Assembly (NCBI GenBank): GCA_003315335.1
Contig: QNRL01000002.1
Coordinates: 1-64,000, forward strand
Source: Pseudocitrobacter faecalis
GTDB taxonomy: Bacteria; Pseudomonadota; Gammaproteobacteria; Enterobacterales; Enterobacteriaceae
Direction: 5' to 3'
DNA: 64,000 bases
Shown here: positions 26,795-36,771 of the stretch, in pieces
How the letters are laid out: each line of letters begins with the position of its first letter
Numbering within the stretch: position 1 is the stretch's first letter
Position numbers and translations under genes: made by a program
The notes under the pieces: generated by a model
Database searches by the model: none
The model's input: only the letters and a program-made list of their open reading frames with translations
What the model was told of the DNA's origin: nothing

Positions 26795-27841
26795 ATGAAA
26801 AAGACAGCTATCGCGATTGCAGTGGCACTGGCTGGTTTCGCTACCGTAGCGCAGGCCGCTCCGAAAGATAACACCTGGTATACTGGTGCTAAACTGGGCT
26901 GGTCTCAGTTCCACGATGTCGGCAACAACCAGATCAACAACAACGGTCCGACCCATGAAAGCCAACTGGGCGCTGGTGCCTTCGGTGGTTATCAGGTTAA
27001 CCCGTATGTTGGTTTCGAAATGGGTTATGACTGGTTAGGTCGTATGCCGTACAAAGGCAGCGAGCAGAACGGTGCTTTCAAAGCTCAGGGCGTTCAGCTG
27101 ACCGCTAAACTGGGTTACCCAATCACTGACGATCTGGACATCTATACTCGTCTGGGTGGTATGGTTTGGCGTGCAGACGCTAAAAACAACACCGGCTTCA
27201 AAGACCACGACACTGGCGTATCCCCAGTATTCGCTGGCGGCGTTGAATACGCGGTTACCCGTGACATCGCTACCCGTCTGGAATACCAGTGGACTAACAA
27301 CATCGGTGACGCGAACACCGTTGGTGGTCGTCCGGACAACGGCCTGCTGAGCGTAGGTGTTTCCTACCGTTTCGGCCAGCAGGAAGATGCGCCAGTCGTA
27401 GCTCCGGCTCCGGCTCCGGCTCCAGAAGTACAGACCAAACACTTCACTCTGAAGTCTGACGTTCTGTTCAACTTCAACAAAGCAACGCTGAAACCAGAAG
27501 GCCAGCAGGCTCTGGATCAGATGTACAGCCAGCTGAGCAACCTGGATCCGAAAGACGGTTCCGTTGTTGTTCTGGGCTTCACTGACCGCATCGGTTCTGA
27601 CGCTTACAACCAGGGTCTGTCCGAGAAACGTGCTCAGTCCGTTGTTGATTACCTGATCTCTAAAGGTATTCCTTCTGACAAAATCTCTGCACGTGGCATG
27701 GGCGAATCCAACCCGGTTACCGGCAACACCTGTGACAACGTGAAAGCTCGCGCTGCACTGATCGACTGCCTGGCCCCGGATCGTCGCGTAGAGATCGAAG
27801 TTAAAGGCATCAAAGACGTTGTAGCTCAGCCGCAGGCTTAA
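26795..27841 (+). CDS. ompA: OmpA, major outer-membrane protein
   Basis: The 348-residue protein has a signal peptide [21 protein letters not shown], an eight-strand beta-barrel (about 22-195), an Ala-Pro hinge ([10 protein letters not shown]) and a periplasmic OmpA-like domain that binds peptidoglycan ([18 protein letters not shown]) with a Cys pair in [18 protein letters not shown]. Surface loops differ from E. coli (for instance NNTGFKDHD), as expected in another genus. ATG 26795 is chosen because the longer frame lacks a signal peptide at its start. Codon use is strongly biased, typical of an abundant protein. Confidence 0.99.
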   Translation: MKKTAIAIAVALAGFATVAQAAPKDNTWYTGAKLGWSQFHDVGNNQINNNGPTHESQLGAGAFGGYQVNPYVGFEMGYDWLGRMPYKGSEQNGAFKAQGVQLTAKLGYPITDDLDIYTRLGGMVWRADAKNNTGFKDHDTGVSPVFAGGVEYAVTRDIATRLEYQWTNNIGDANTVGGRPDNGLLSVGVSYRFGQQEDAPVVAPAPAPAPEVQTKHFTLKSDVLFNFNKATLKPEGQQALDQMYSQLSNLDPKDGSVVVLGFTDRIGSDAYNQGLSEKRAQSVVDYLISKGIPSDKISARGMGESNPVTGNTCDNVKARAALIDCLAPDRRVEIEVKGIKDVVAQPQA

Positions 27842-27854
27842 GTTATCGTCTTAT

Positions 27855-27884
27855 GAAAAAACCCCGCGCTGCGGGGTTTTTTTT
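27855..27884 (+). terminator. ompA terminator
   Basis: AAAAAACCCCGC/GCGGGGTTTTTTTT with a GCT loop. The symmetrical A and T flanks also let it act for convergent matP. Confidence 0.92.
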
Positions 27885-27908
27885 GGCCGGAAGAAAAGAT
27901 GTAAACCT

Positions 27909-28361
27909 TTATTCTTTGCCTAGTAAGGCCTGTAAATCCTGCTTCAGTGTGCTCATCTTCGTGGCATATTTCTCTTTGTTTTCCGCATCTTCTATCAACT
28001 GTACAATGGTCTCTGACAACGTTTTGCCGCGCCGCTGAGCCAGCCCTGCCAGCCGCTGCCAGACGGCGAACTCCAGATCTATCGACTTCTTACGCGTATG
28101 TTGATGTTCGGCGTTAAAATGACGTTTACGTCGCGCGCGAATGGTTTGCTTCATGCGGTTCACAAGGCCAGGATTGATATTCTGCGCAATCCACTCATTC
28201 ACCTGTACCGGCTCATGCTCAAGTTTCAGCAGAAGATCAACCGCTTCCTGCGCGGCGCTGGTTTCAATGTAACGGGTGATAGGTTCGCCTTCCCGGTGCT
28301 TCTTCACCAGGTACTTCCACTTCCACCCGCTCTCAAGATTTTCCAGTTGTTGATATTTCAT
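27909..28361 (-). CDS. matP: MatP, Ter macrodomain organiser
   Basis: The 150-residue DNA-binding protein matches MatP in full: N-terminal [21 protein letters not shown] helical bundle and a C-terminal ribbon-helix-helix plus coiled coil ([34 protein letters not shown]). It binds matS sites in the terminus macrodomain and links the Ter region to the divisome through ZapB. It is divergent from lonH. I did not find a matS site in the parts of the window I scanned. Confidence 0.97.
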   Translation of the reverse strand: MKYQQLENLESGWKWKYLVKKHREGEPITRYIETSAAQEAVDLLLKLEHEPVQVNEWIAQNINPGLVNRMKQTIRARRKRHFNAEHQHTRKKSIDLEFAVWQRLAGLAQRRGKTLSETIVQLIEDAENKEKYATKMSTLKQDLQALLGKE

Positions 28362-28544
28362 TGCGATCCCAAGGTGACCGTGTAACTCTTTTCAGGATAT
28401 CAGTTTTTTGCCAATGTGCTGAGAAGAAATCAGTGAGCGTGAAGACAATGTTGGCGATATCAGAATTACCGCCCTATTCTCCGTGAGCTTCCCTGCGGCA
28501 TAAGGTATAATCTCGCGCTTTACATCTGACTAAAAATAGCGACT

Positions 28545-30308
28545 TTGACCATAAATACTCTTTCCCGGCGCGACCTTGCCCCTGCGACTGATGCGTACCA
28601 GGCGCTATTTACTCTGCCTGAAATCTCGTCAGTTAATGAATCCTTATTCAGCGAGCTGCAGGCTCGTTTGCATTATGCTCTGGAGCAGTTTCTGCATCCT
28701 CAGGGCGTCAGCGACTTTTTACTGGTGAAAGCGCCAGAAGAAAAGTCGTACCTGCAACTGCTTCACAACGTGACCCTCGCCTTACGCAGCGATTCAGCGT
28801 CTCGACTGACCGGCGTGAACTACACCATCGCCGCGGGCCAGATCAGTGTCTCTGCGGCAACGTCACCGGACGATGATTTCGCGAGCCTTAGCCCGGTCAT
28901 CTTTGCAGACTGGGTGGAAGCCGAGCAGCTGTTCGGCTGCGTGCGTCAGTTCAATGGCGAGATCGCCCTTCAGCCTGGTTTGGTGCACAAAGCCAACGGT
29001 GGCGTGCTGATTCTCTCTCTGCGCGCGTTACTGGCCCAACCCCTGCTGTGGATGCGTCTGAAATCGCAGGTGACCCGGCAGCGTTTTGAGTGGCTTTCCT
29101 TTGATGAGTCACGTCCATTGCCGGTGACAATTCCTTCTATGCCGCTGTCGCTGAAGGTGATGCTGGTAGGCGATCGGGACGCACTGGCCGATTTCCAGGA
29201 AATGGAACCTGAGCTGGCAGAAAAATCGCTCTACTGCGAGTATGAGGATAATCTTCAGATCACCGATGAAGAGACCGTAAAACAGTGGTGTCTGTGGGTA
29301 CAGCAGGTTGCGCGTGATGCAAATCTGCCGATGCTTGCGGCTGATGCCTGGCCGCGTCTGATTCAGGAAGGTGCTCGCTATACCGGCGATCAGGAAACGC
29401 TGCCGCTTTGCCCGCTTTGGATCAGCCGCCAGTTGCGCGAAGCCGCACCATTCTGCGAAGGTGAAACCCTTGGTGATGAGCAGCTCAAAACAATGCTTGA
29501 GCAACGCCAGTGGCGTGAAGGCTATCTGGCCGAGCGTATGCAGGATGAGATCCTTCTTGAGCAAATTCTGATTGAAACAGAAGGTGAGTGTGTCGGTCAG
29601 ATTAACGCCCTGTCGGTAATTGAATTTCCGGGCCACCCGCGCGCCTTCGGTGAACCTTCCCGTATCAGTTGCGTCGTGCACATCGGTGACGGTGAATTTA
29701 CGGATATCGAACGCAAAGCCGAGCTTGGCGGCAATATTCATGCTAAAGGCATGATGATCATGCAGGCGTTTCTGATGTCGGAACTCGAACTCGATCAGCA
29801 GATCCCGTTCTCTGCATCATTAACCTTCGAGCAGTCCTACAGCGAAGTGGATGGCGATAGTGCGTCCATGGCTGAACTGTGTGCTTTGATCAGCGCCCTT
29901 TCCGGTGTGCCGATTAATCAAAGCATCGCCATCACCGGTTCCGTCGACCAGTTTGGGCGCGCGCAGCCAGTCGGCGGTCTGAACGAAAAAATCGAAGGCT
30001 TCTTTGCTATCTGTCAGCAGCGCGGCTTGAACGGTAAACAGGGCGTGATTATTCCCAACGCCAACGTGCGCCATTTGAGTTTGTCCATGGATGTTCAGGA
30101 AGCGGTTGAAGCCGGGCAATTTTCTATCTGGGCGGTCGATGATGTAACCGAGGCCCTGCCGCTTCTTACCCAGCTAAACTGGGATGCTGAAGGGCAGACA
30201 ACATTGTTGCAAACGATTCAGGAACGTATCGCGCAGGCCACACAGCCCGACGCGCGGCATCGTTATCCGTGGCCGCTGCGCTGGCTGGGCTGGTTCAATT
30301 CGAACTGA
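28545..30308 (+). CDS. ycbZ: LonH/YcbZ, Lon-like protease-domain protein with TTG start
   Basis: The 587-residue protein has a divergent ATPase-like N-terminal part and a C-terminal Lon protease domain with the Ser-Lys dyad: Ser439 in VDGDSASMAE and Lys482 in GLNEKIEG. The start is TTG 28545 (MTINTLSRRD), as in E. coli YcbZ. A TATAAT hexamer lies at 28506-28511. The N-terminal half diverges much more from E. coli than the protease half. It has no clear Walker A in what can be read, so the chaperone part may be inactive. The FadR operator of fabA overlaps its stop codon. Confidence 0.93.
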   Translation: MTINTLSRRDLAPATDAYQALFTLPEISSVNESLFSELQARLHYALEQFLHPQGVSDFLLVKAPEEKSYLQLLHNVTLALRSDSASRLTGVNYTIAAGQISVSAATSPDDDFASLSPVIFADWVEAEQLFGCVRQFNGEIALQPGLVHKANGGVLILSLRALLAQPLLWMRLKSQVTRQRFEWLSFDESRPLPVTIPSMPLSLKVMLVGDRDALADFQEMEPELAEKSLYCEYEDNLQITDEETVKQWCLWVQQVARDANLPMLAADAWPRLIQEGARYTGDQETLPLCPLWISRQLREAAPFCEGETLGDEQLKTMLEQRQWREGYLAERMQDEILLEQILIETEGECVGQINALSVIEFPGHPRAFGEPSRISCVVHIGDGEFTDIERKAELGGNIHAKGMMIMQAFLMSELELDQQIPFSASLTFEQSYSEVDGDSASMAELCALISALSGVPINQSIAITGSVDQFGRAQPVGGLNEKIEGFFAICQQRGLNGKQGVIIPNANVRHLSLSMDVQEAVEAGQFSIWAVDDVTEALPLLTQLNWDAEGQTTLLQTIQERIAQATQPDARHRYPWPLRWLGWFNSN

Positions 30309-30319
30309 TCGGACTTGTT
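30303..30319 (+). promoter_or_regulatory. FadR operator of fabA
   Basis: AACTGATCGGACTTGTT is a close match to the FadR consensus. It overlaps the ycbZ stop codon and lies upstream of fabA, where FadR activates transcription in E. coli. Confidence 0.8.
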
Positions 30320-30320
30320 C

Positions 30321-30339
30321 AGCGTACACGTGTTAGCTA
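30321..30339 (+). promoter_or_regulatory. FabR operator of fabA
   Basis: AGCGTACACGTGTTAGCTA matches the known FabR site upstream of fabA, one base after the FadR site. Confidence 0.8.
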
Positions 30340-30377
30340 TCCTGCGTCCCGAACTCAAAATAAGGCTTACTGAAAAC

Positions 30378-30896
30378 ATGGTAGATAAACGCGAATCTTA
30401 TACAAAAGAAGATCTTCTTGCCTCTGGTCGCGGTGAACTGTTTGGCGCAAAAGGCCCGCAGTTGCCAGCCCCTAGCATGCTGATGATGGATCGTGTCGTT
30501 AAAATGACCGAAACCGGCGGCAACTTTGATAAGGGTTATGTTGAAGCAGAGCTCGATATCAACCCGGATCTGTGGTTCTTCGGCTGCCACTTTATCGGTG
30601 ATCCGGTGATGCCAGGCTGCCTGGGTCTGGACGCCATGTGGCAGCTGGTCGGCTTCTATCTTGGCTGGCTCGGCGGCGAAGGCAAAGGCCGTGCGCTGGG
30701 CGTGGGTGAAGTGAAATTCACCGGTCAGGTTCTGCCCACCGCGAAAAAAGTGACTTATCGTATTCACTTTAAACGCATCGTTAACCGTCGTCTGATCATG
30801 GGCCTGGCGGATGGTGAGGTGCTGGTTGACGGTCGTCTGATCTATACCGCTAACGACCTGAAGGTTGGGTTGTTCCAGGATACTTCTGCGTTTTAA
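30378..30896 (+). CDS. fabA: FabA, 3-hydroxydecanoyl-ACP dehydratase/isomerase
   Basis: The 172-residue enzyme dehydrates 3-hydroxydecanoyl-ACP and isomerises the trans-2 product to cis-3, the entry to unsaturated fatty acids. Catalytic residues His71 (in FGCHFIGDP) and Asp85 (in CLGLDAMWQ) are present (70 and 84 in mature numbering). ATG 30378 ([13 protein letters not shown]) gives the exact family length; the longer frame from 30315 covers the operators. A terminator follows. Confidence 0.98.
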   Translation: MVDKRESYTKEDLLASGRGELFGAKGPQLPAPSMLMMDRVVKMTETGGNFDKGYVEAELDINPDLWFFGCHFIGDPVMPGCLGLDAMWQLVGFYLGWLGGEGKGRALGVGEVKFTGQVLPTAKKVTYRIHFKRIVNRRLIMGLADGEVLVDGRLIYTANDLKVGLFQDTSAF

Positions 30897-30912
30897 GACC
30901 CTGTATTAACGC

Positions 30913-30937
30913 GAAACCTCCGCGTCGCGGAGGTTTC
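30913..30937 (+). terminator. fabA terminator
   Basis: GAAACCTCCGCG/CGCGGAGGTTTC arms, with TTCTTCT after; it lies between convergent fabA and rmf. Confidence 0.8.
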
Positions 30938-30953
30938 TTCTAAAGAGACAGCG

Positions 30954-31121
30954 TCAGGCGATAACTGTCCTGTCCTCCATGGCTTCTCGCCAGCCTCCGA
31001 GCCAGTGTGAACGTTGATTTAACGTCTGGTAAGGACAAATCTCCTTCGACTTACCGGCAATACCGGCCTGATACCCACGTTGATGTGCCCGTTCCAGGCG
31101 ATCTCGTTTTTGTCTCTTCAT
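30954..31121 (-). CDS. rmf: Ribosome modulation factor
   Basis: This 55-codon gene is read on the minus strand from ATG 31121 to TGA 30954-30956. The translation starts MKRQKRDRLERAHQRGYQAG and contains CPYQTLNQRS and LGGWREAMEDR, which is RMF. It dimerises 70S ribosomes into inactive 100S particles in stationary phase. A GGGAAACGAGG ribosome site lies just upstream. The position after the pqi genes and convergent with fabA is that of E. coli. It is small and basic, and easy to miss in automated frames. Confidence 0.96.
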   Translation of the reverse strand: MKRQKRDRLERAHQRGYQAGIAGKSKEICPYQTLNQRSHWLGGWREAMEDRTVIA

Positions 31122-31315
31122 GCCTCGTTTCCCTCATTACTTTTATCTGGTGGAAATGAAAACAGTGATTACAAAGTGTGCAACCACACATTACGAATAA
31201 CCTGAATCATCGCGATCGTCAATGCGCAAAATTCACGCCAGTGTCATATTTGTGAGCTACCCAAGAGTTCATTTGTACAAAAAATGTGAGCCGGGACAAT
31301 TAACCTGCTGAGCAC

Positions 31316-31356
31316 AAAAACAAAAAAACCGCCGTGGATTTCTCACCCACGGCGGT
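31316..31356 (-). terminator. pqiABC operon terminator
   Basis: Arms ACCGCCGTGG/CCACGGCGGT around ATTTCTCA, with a run of T on the minus strand (GGTTTTTTTG), just after pqiC. Confidence 0.85.
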
Positions 31357-31377
31357 CTTAAGTACTATTAATTCTTC

Positions 31378-31941
31378 TTATAGTTGCTGATTGAGAAAGC
31401 GCGCAATAGAGACCGCTTCCTGACTCCACGCTTGTGCGAGCATTTTCACCATCTCGTCATAGCCATCTTTCTGCTGCGCCAGTTCAATGTGGAACGGACG
31501 TTTAGTCAGTTGCCCATTATGGTTCAGCAGCCATTCACCGCTGACAATAACTTTTCCATCATAACGCCCATGGAAACCATTCACCGACACATTGAGCGTA
31601 TCCTGATCGTGACCCAGAGGTTGCGACGCAATCACCCAACCTGGCAACTGATTGCTCAGGTTGGCGATAAGCGTGGTTCGCAACTGTTGGTCAAGCGGGC
31701 TGGCCCACAGATTGTTGCTGGCAATGACATACTGCACGTCGCTGGTCTGATACACCACGCCGCTGCCGGCGAGGTAATCCGGAACAGTGACCTGCTCTAC
31801 CCATAACAGATCTTGACCGGAGCTGGCGCTATTTTGCACCGTGCCTTTATCTACCGGCAGTTGGTAGTAGGTTTTATTCTCACCGCTGCTGCTACAGGCT
31901 GCCAGCAGGCAGGCCGCCACCAGCACTAACCATTTTTTCAT
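31378..31941 (-). CDS. pqiC: PqiC, outer-membrane lipoprotein of the Pqi lipid transport system
   Basis: The 187-residue protein has a lipoprotein signal with lipobox LAAC and lipidated Cys16, followed by Ser, so it should be sorted to the outer membrane. It belongs to the ABC-type auxiliary (PqiC/YmbA) family. PqiC anchors the PqiB needle at the outer membrane. Its ATG overlaps the pqiB stop (ATGA), which indicates translational coupling. Confidence 0.95.
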   Translation of the reverse strand: MKKWLVLVAACLLAACSSSGENKTYYQLPVDKGTVQNSASSGQDLLWVEQVTVPDYLAGSGVVYQTSDVQYVIASNNLWASPLDQQLRTTLIANLSNQLPGWVIASQPLGHDQDTLNVSVNGFHGRYDGKVIVSGEWLLNHNGQLTKRPFHIELAQQKDGYDEMVKMLAQAWSQEAVSIARFLNQQL

Positions 31942-33578
31942 TGTTTCGCCCTCTTAGGCTCTGGATCTTTTTTATCCTTCGCTTCAAACACCAACGCGTT
32001 ACTCTTCTCGTTCAGCGTTTTCAGAACCGGTTGCAGCTCACGCAGCACCTGATCAAGACGTTGCATATCCGCGACCATCTTGTTGTAAGCGGCTGAACCT
32101 GGCTGGAAGCCCTGCATACTGCGATTCAATTCACGCAGCGTTTTCTGCATGTCTTCTGGCAGTTGCTGCATCGACTGGCTGGCCGTTATCTTATTGAGGT
32201 TATCCAGCGTCGTTTGCAGCTGACGCATGGTACGTTGGCTCTCGGTCAACGTATTTGTCGCTTGCTCAATCATCGGATTCAACGGCAAGTTGTTGAATTT
32301 ATCCAACGTATCCATCAGACGCTGCTGGATTTGCGCCAGACCGCCACTCACTGTCGGGATAATCTCATAGCCGCTAAACTCACGGATACCGGTCATCTGC
32401 GGCTCTTTTGGATAGAAGTCCATATCCACATACAGCGCGCCGGTCACCAGGTTACCGGTTTTCAGCGAGCCACGCAGACCACGCTTCATCAGCTCTTCAA
32501 GATGCTGTCCCAGATCCGGGTGCTCACCCAACTGATTTGCCAGACGCTCAGGTTCAATACGAATCAGTACCGGAATACGATAGTCGTTATTCAGTGCCTG
32601 ACGCAGACCTTTCACATCGAAGGGAACTTCCGCCACGGTACCCAAACGAATGCCGCGGAATTCCACCGGCGCACCAGGCTGCAGGCCACGAACAGAGTCT
32701 TTAAAGAACATCAGATAATCAAGATGTTCAGTGTACAGGGAGTCCTGAATACTTTTCTGATCATCATACAATCTGAACTCGCTCTTCTCGGAAACCGGTT
32801 GTCCCAGATCCAGCCCTTCCGGTACATCAAAACTCACGCCGCCGCTAAACAGCGTGGTGAGGGAGCCCATCTCTACACGCATCCCGGCAGAGGTCAGATC
32901 GACCGCTACGCCGCTGTCTTTCCAGAAGCGAACGTTACTGGTCACCAGACGATCGTTTGGCGCGGTGATAAACAGCTGGTAGCTGATTGTACGTTTCTGC
33001 GCATCAAAGGTACTGGTTTCAACGGATCCGACGCGATAGCCACGGAACAATACCGGATCGCCAGGATTCAGCTGACCGGCTTTTTTACTGTCGAGGATCA
33101 CGCGGATACCTTTCGCATCCGGCGGCGCCAGCGGCGGCTGATCTAACAACTGATAATCTTCCTGCTGACCGCCTTTATTACCGGGCTGCAACTCGATATA
33201 CGCCCCGGAGAGTAACGTACCCAGCCCACTGATCCCTTCACGTCCAACCTGCGGCTTCACGACCCAGAAAACCGAGTCTTTGTGCAGCAGTTTTTCCATG
33301 CCGGCATTCAGGCGCGCCTTAATCTCCACGTGCGTGAGATCGTCCGTCAGTGTTGTACTCTCCACCACGCCCACATCAACGCTACGACTTTTGATTGTGG
33401 TTTTACCGCCTTCAATCCCCTCGGCATTGGTGGTGATGAGCGTCACCTCCGGCCCCTGGTGACTGTAGTGATAAAACAGGATCCATGCACCAATCAGCGC
33501 AGTGACAATTGGGAAGATCCAGACCGGAGACCAGTTCTTCACCTTCTGCACTTTGGCCTCCCCACTCTTCGTTTCCAT
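31938..33578 (-). CDS. pqiB: PqiB, MCE-domain periplasm-spanning lipid transport protein
   Basis: The 546-residue protein has one N-terminal membrane anchor (WIFPIVTALIGAWILFYHY, about 18-37), three tandem MCE domains, each with a GAxVxFRG-type motif (for instance PVLFRGYRVG and PVEFRGIRLG), and a long C-terminal helical segment. MCE rings and the helical needle form a tunnel between the membranes. ATG 33578 (METKSGEAK) gives the E. coli length; the longer frame overlaps pqiA. It follows pqiA by 4 nt. Confidence 0.95.
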   Translation of the reverse strand: METKSGEAKVQKVKNWSPVWIFPIVTALIGAWILFYHYSHQGPEVTLITTNAEGIEGGKTTIKSRSVDVGVVESTTLTDDLTHVEIKARLNAGMEKLLHKDSVFWVVKPQVGREGISGLGTLLSGAYIELQPGNKGGQQEDYQLLDQPPLAPPDAKGIRVILDSKKAGQLNPGDPVLFRGYRVGSVETSTFDAQKRTISYQLFITAPNDRLVTSNVRFWKDSGVAVDLTSAGMRVEMGSLTTLFSGGVSFDVPEGLDLGQPVSEKSEFRLYDDQKSIQDSLYTEHLDYLMFFKDSVRGLQPGAPVEFRGIRLGTVAEVPFDVKGLRQALNNDYRIPVLIRIEPERLANQLGEHPDLGQHLEELMKRGLRGSLKTGNLVTGALYVDMDFYPKEPQMTGIREFSGYEIIPTVSGGLAQIQQRLMDTLDKFNNLPLNPMIEQATNTLTESQRTMRQLQTTLDNLNKITASQSMQQLPEDMQKTLRELNRSMQGFQPGSAAYNKMVADMQRLDQVLRELQPVLKTLNEKSNALVFEAKDKKDPEPKRAKQ

Positions 33579-33582
33579 GCTT

Positions 33583-34836
33583 TTACGACTCCTCATGGCT
33601 TGATTCCGGATCCCGATCCCACGACAGTCGAGGGTCAAAGGTCATTGCGGAAAACATGGTCATTATCACGACCAGCGCAAACATCAATGCGCCCATCGCC
33701 GGGTAGATATTCATTAGCCCGCCCATTCTCACTAAAGCAGAAAGCACTGCGATGACGAATACATCAATCATCGACCAGCGGCCAACAAACTCCACCACTT
33801 CATAAATCAGGTGCATACGCTCGCTGTCACGACGTCCATGCCCTTTCGCATCCCAGCAGAGCCACGCGATGGCAATCATCTTGAGCGTTGGTACCATAAT
33901 ACTGGCAATAAAAATGACCATCGCCACCGGATAGGAACCTTCGCTCCACAGCAAAATCACCCCAGCAAGGATCGTCGATGGCATTTTGTCGCCCAACAGA
34001 TCGGTAATCATGATCGGCAGAATATTCGCCGGAAGATAAAGAATGATAGAAGTGACCAGCAGCGCCATCGTCCATTGCAGGCTATTTTTGCGGCGCACAT
34101 ATCCTTTCGAGTGACAACGCGGACAAACGTGTTCATCGGCAGGCAAAATGGCGGTGCAACACGCGCATGAACGCAGCCCCTGTCGTATCCCCGTTACACC
34201 GGGCTGAGGTTCAGTCTTAAGTGCTGGCATCGGAGCAATATCGTCCCACAACCAACGGCGATCGACGCACTGGAAAGTACGCAGTTGCAGGATGCAGAAA
34301 AGACACCAGGGAATGAAACTGCTACCAATGCCAATATCACCATAGGCCATCAGCTTCACGAAACTGACCAGCACACCCGCGAGAAAGATTTCTGCCATCC
34401 CCCAGGATTTCAGCTGAAACAGGACTCTGGCGAGATACGACTTCACGCTAAGCGGCATTTTTACCCGATTCACCAGTAGTAAAATGGTGACCAGACAAAA
34501 GGCAGGCACCAGCTGCACAAACAGCATAAAGAAGGTGCCCAGGCTTGCGTAGTCTTCGCTAAACAGGACGCGCGGAATTTCCAGCAGTTCAATTTCGCTA
34601 TTAACCCCTGCCACCTTCATATAAATGAAAGGGAAGAGGTTAGCCAGCACCAGCATGAAAAGCGCGACAATAGCATAAGCAGTGGGACGCGTTCTCGGCT
34701 CGTCCCATACGGTGGTTAGCGTTGTGCCGCAGCGTGGGCACTCCGCTTTATGACGATGTTCAAGATGCGGCAACGCCACCAGCATGTCACACTGACGGCA
34801 CAGAATATGCCGCGCGGCATGATGTTGATCGCACAT
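33583..34836 (-). CDS. pqiA: PqiA, inner-membrane partner of PqiB
   Basis: The 417-residue protein has two PqiA modules, each opening with a Zn-ribbon-like pair of CxxC motifs (CRQCD, CPRCG near residues 14-38; CACC, CPRCH near 225-245) and followed by four hydrophobic segments. It is the inner-membrane component of the Pqi system, induced by paraquat through SoxRS in E. coli; no soxbox was identified here. It lies 15 nt downstream of uup and is likely co-transcribed with it. Confidence 0.95.
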   Translation of the reverse strand: MCDQHHAARHILCRQCDMLVALPHLEHRHKAECPRCGTTLTTVWDEPRTRPTAYAIVALFMLVLANLFPFIYMKVAGVNSEIELLEIPRVLFSEDYASLGTFFMLFVQLVPAFCLVTILLLVNRVKMPLSVKSYLARVLFQLKSWGMAEIFLAGVLVSFVKLMAYGDIGIGSSFIPWCLFCILQLRTFQCVDRRWLWDDIAPMPALKTEPQPGVTGIRQGLRSCACCTAILPADEHVCPRCHSKGYVRRKNSLQWTMALLVTSIILYLPANILPIMITDLLGDKMPSTILAGVILLWSEGSYPVAMVIFIASIMVPTLKMIAIAWLCWDAKGHGRRDSERMHLIYEVVEFVGRWSMIDVFVIAVLSALVRMGGLMNIYPAMGALMFALVVIMTMFSAMTFDPRLSWDRDPESSHEES

Positions 34837-34851
34837 GAAAACTCCTCGGTA

Positions 34852-36759
34852 TCAGGCACCGTTTTTTAACGCTTCCAGATATTCCCAGCGTTCAAACGCC
34901 GCTTCTAATGCCTGTTCGGCCTGCGCCAGTTCAGACAACACTTTTTGCGTATGGTCATGCGGCTGGCTGAAGAAGGAGGCATCAGCAACCTGTGCCTGCA
35001 ACGATTCCAGATTCGCTTCCAGTTCTTCCAGCTTTTGCGGAAGCTGCTCCAGCTCGCGCTGCAGGTTATAGCTTAGTTTGGTACTGGTTCGTTTAACAGT
35101 TTCTGCTTTTGGCTGCGTCGCTTCGGCTGTTTTCTTAACAATAGCTTGTTTTTGTGTCTGCGATTGGCTCTGTTGCCCACGCGCATCGTGATAACCGCCG
35201 ACGTACTGACCAATCTTACCTTCACCTTCGAAGATCCAGCATTCGGTGACGGTATTATCCACAAATTGACGATCGTGGCTTACCAGCAGAACAGTACCCT
35301 GATAACCATCAATCAGCTCCTCGAGCAGTTCGAGGGTTTCAACGTCCAGGTCGTTGGTTGGTTCATCGAGAATCAACAGGTTGCTGGGTTTGAGGAACAG
35401 GCGCGCCAGCAGCAGACGGTTACGCTCCCCGCCGGAGAGCGCACGAACCGGTGTCATGGCGCGTTTCGGGTGGAACAGGAAGTCCTGCAGGTAGCCCAGA
35501 ACATGGCGCGGTTTCCCGTTGACCATGACTTCTTGCTTCCCTTCTGCCAGGTTATCCATCACCGTTTTATCCGGGTCGAGTTCCGCGCGATGCTGGTCAA
35601 AATAAGCGACTTCCAGCTTGGTACCAACGTGAATTCGCCCGCTGTCGGCCTGCAGCTGGCCGAGCATCAGTTTGAGCAACGTGGTTTTACCGCAGCCGTT
35701 CGGGCCAATCAGCGCAATTTTATCGCTACGCTGCACCTGGGCGGAGAAGTCTTTTACCAGCACCTTTCCGTCAACCTGGTAGTTCACATCTTCCATTTCA
35801 AAGACGATTTTACCGGAGCGGGACGCTTCTTCGACCTGCATTTTGGCACTACCCATGACTTCACGGCGAGCGCTGCGTTCATTACGCATCGCTTTTAATG
35901 CGCGAACGCGGCCTTCGTTACGGGTACGACGCGCTTTGATGCCCTGACGGATCCACACCTCTTCCTGGGCCAGTTTGCGGTCGAACTCGGCATTTTGTAG
36001 CTCTTCCACGCGCAGCGCTTCTTCTTTCTCAAGCAGATACTGATCGTAATTTCCCGGATAGGTGACCAGTTTGCCACGATCCAGATCGACAATACGGGTG
36101 GCCATATTGCGGATAAACGAACGGTCATGCGAGATGAAAATAATGGTGCCTTTGAATGTCTTCAGGAACCCTTCCAGCCAGTCGATGGTTTCGATATCGA
36201 GGTGGTTCGTGGGTTCGTCAAGCAGCAACACCCGCGGCGCGCTGACCAGTGCCCGGCCCAGCGCCGCTTTACGCAGCCAACCGCCAGAAAGCGAGGCCAG
36301 CTCCATATTCGGTTCGAGTCCTAGCTGGTTAAGCACTTCGTTAATGCGATTTTCCAGCTGCCACAGACCATGGTGATCCAGCTGTTCCTGAATCTTTGCC
36401 AGTTCCTGCAAATTCTTATCGCTGGGATCCGTCATCACCAGTTGCGAAACATCGTGGTAACGCTTCAGGTAAACCGCTTGTTCTTCAATGCCTTCAGCGA
36501 CGAAGTCATAAACACTGCCCTGCACATTACGCGGCGGATCCTGTTGCAGACGCGCCACCACAAGATCCTGCTCGTAAATAATGCGCCCGTCGTCCAGACC
36601 CTGCTCGCGGTTGAGGATCTTCATCAGCGTCGATTTACCGGCGCCGTTACGCCCCACCAGACAGACACGTTCGTTATCTTCGATATGCAATTCGGCATTA
36701 TCGAGGAGCGGCGCATCGCTGAAGGATAGCCACGCGCCATGCATACTAATTAATGACAT
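34852..36759 (-). CDS. uup: Uup, ABC-F ATPase
   Basis: The 635-residue protein has two ABC cassettes: Walker A GRNGAGKST and GPNGCGKTT, signatures LSGGWLRK and LSGGERNR, Walker B LLLDEPTNHLD and LILDEPTNDLD. They are joined by the ABC-F linker, and there is a C-terminal coiled-coil DNA-binding domain (about 540-635, rich in Glu and Leu). There are no membrane spans. Uup acts on ribosomes and affects transposon excision. It lies between rlmL (12 nt) and pqiA (15 nt) in a leftward operon-like run. Confidence 0.97.
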   Translation of the reverse strand: MSLISMHGAWLSFSDAPLLDNAELHIEDNERVCLVGRNGAGKSTLMKILNREQGLDDGRIIYEQDLVVARLQQDPPRNVQGSVYDFVAEGIEEQAVYLKRYHDVSQLVMTDPSDKNLQELAKIQEQLDHHGLWQLENRINEVLNQLGLEPNMELASLSGGWLRKAALGRALVSAPRVLLLDEPTNHLDIETIDWLEGFLKTFKGTIIFISHDRSFIRNMATRIVDLDRGKLVTYPGNYDQYLLEKEEALRVEELQNAEFDRKLAQEEVWIRQGIKARRTRNEGRVRALKAMRNERSARREVMGSAKMQVEEASRSGKIVFEMEDVNYQVDGKVLVKDFSAQVQRSDKIALIGPNGCGKTTLLKLMLGQLQADSGRIHVGTKLEVAYFDQHRAELDPDKTVMDNLAEGKQEVMVNGKPRHVLGYLQDFLFHPKRAMTPVRALSGGERNRLLLARLFLKPSNLLILDEPTNDLDVETLELLEELIDGYQGTVLLVSHDRQFVDNTVTECWIFEGEGKIGQYVGGYHDARGQQSQSQTQKQAIVKKTAEATQPKAETVKRTSTKLSYNLQRELEQLPQKLEELEANLESLQAQVADASFFSQPHDHTQKVLSELAQAEQALEAAFERWEYLEALKNGA

Positions 36760-36771
36760 TCTTTATTCCTT

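Noticed and set aside
32163-33146. 327-codon plus-strand frame over pqiB
   Set aside because: Antisense shadow of a well-supported MCE protein; composition rich in His, Gln and Arg as is typical of reverse frames.
35146-35898. 250-codon plus-strand frame over uup
   Set aside because: Antisense shadow of the ABC-F ATPase, with no motifs of its own.
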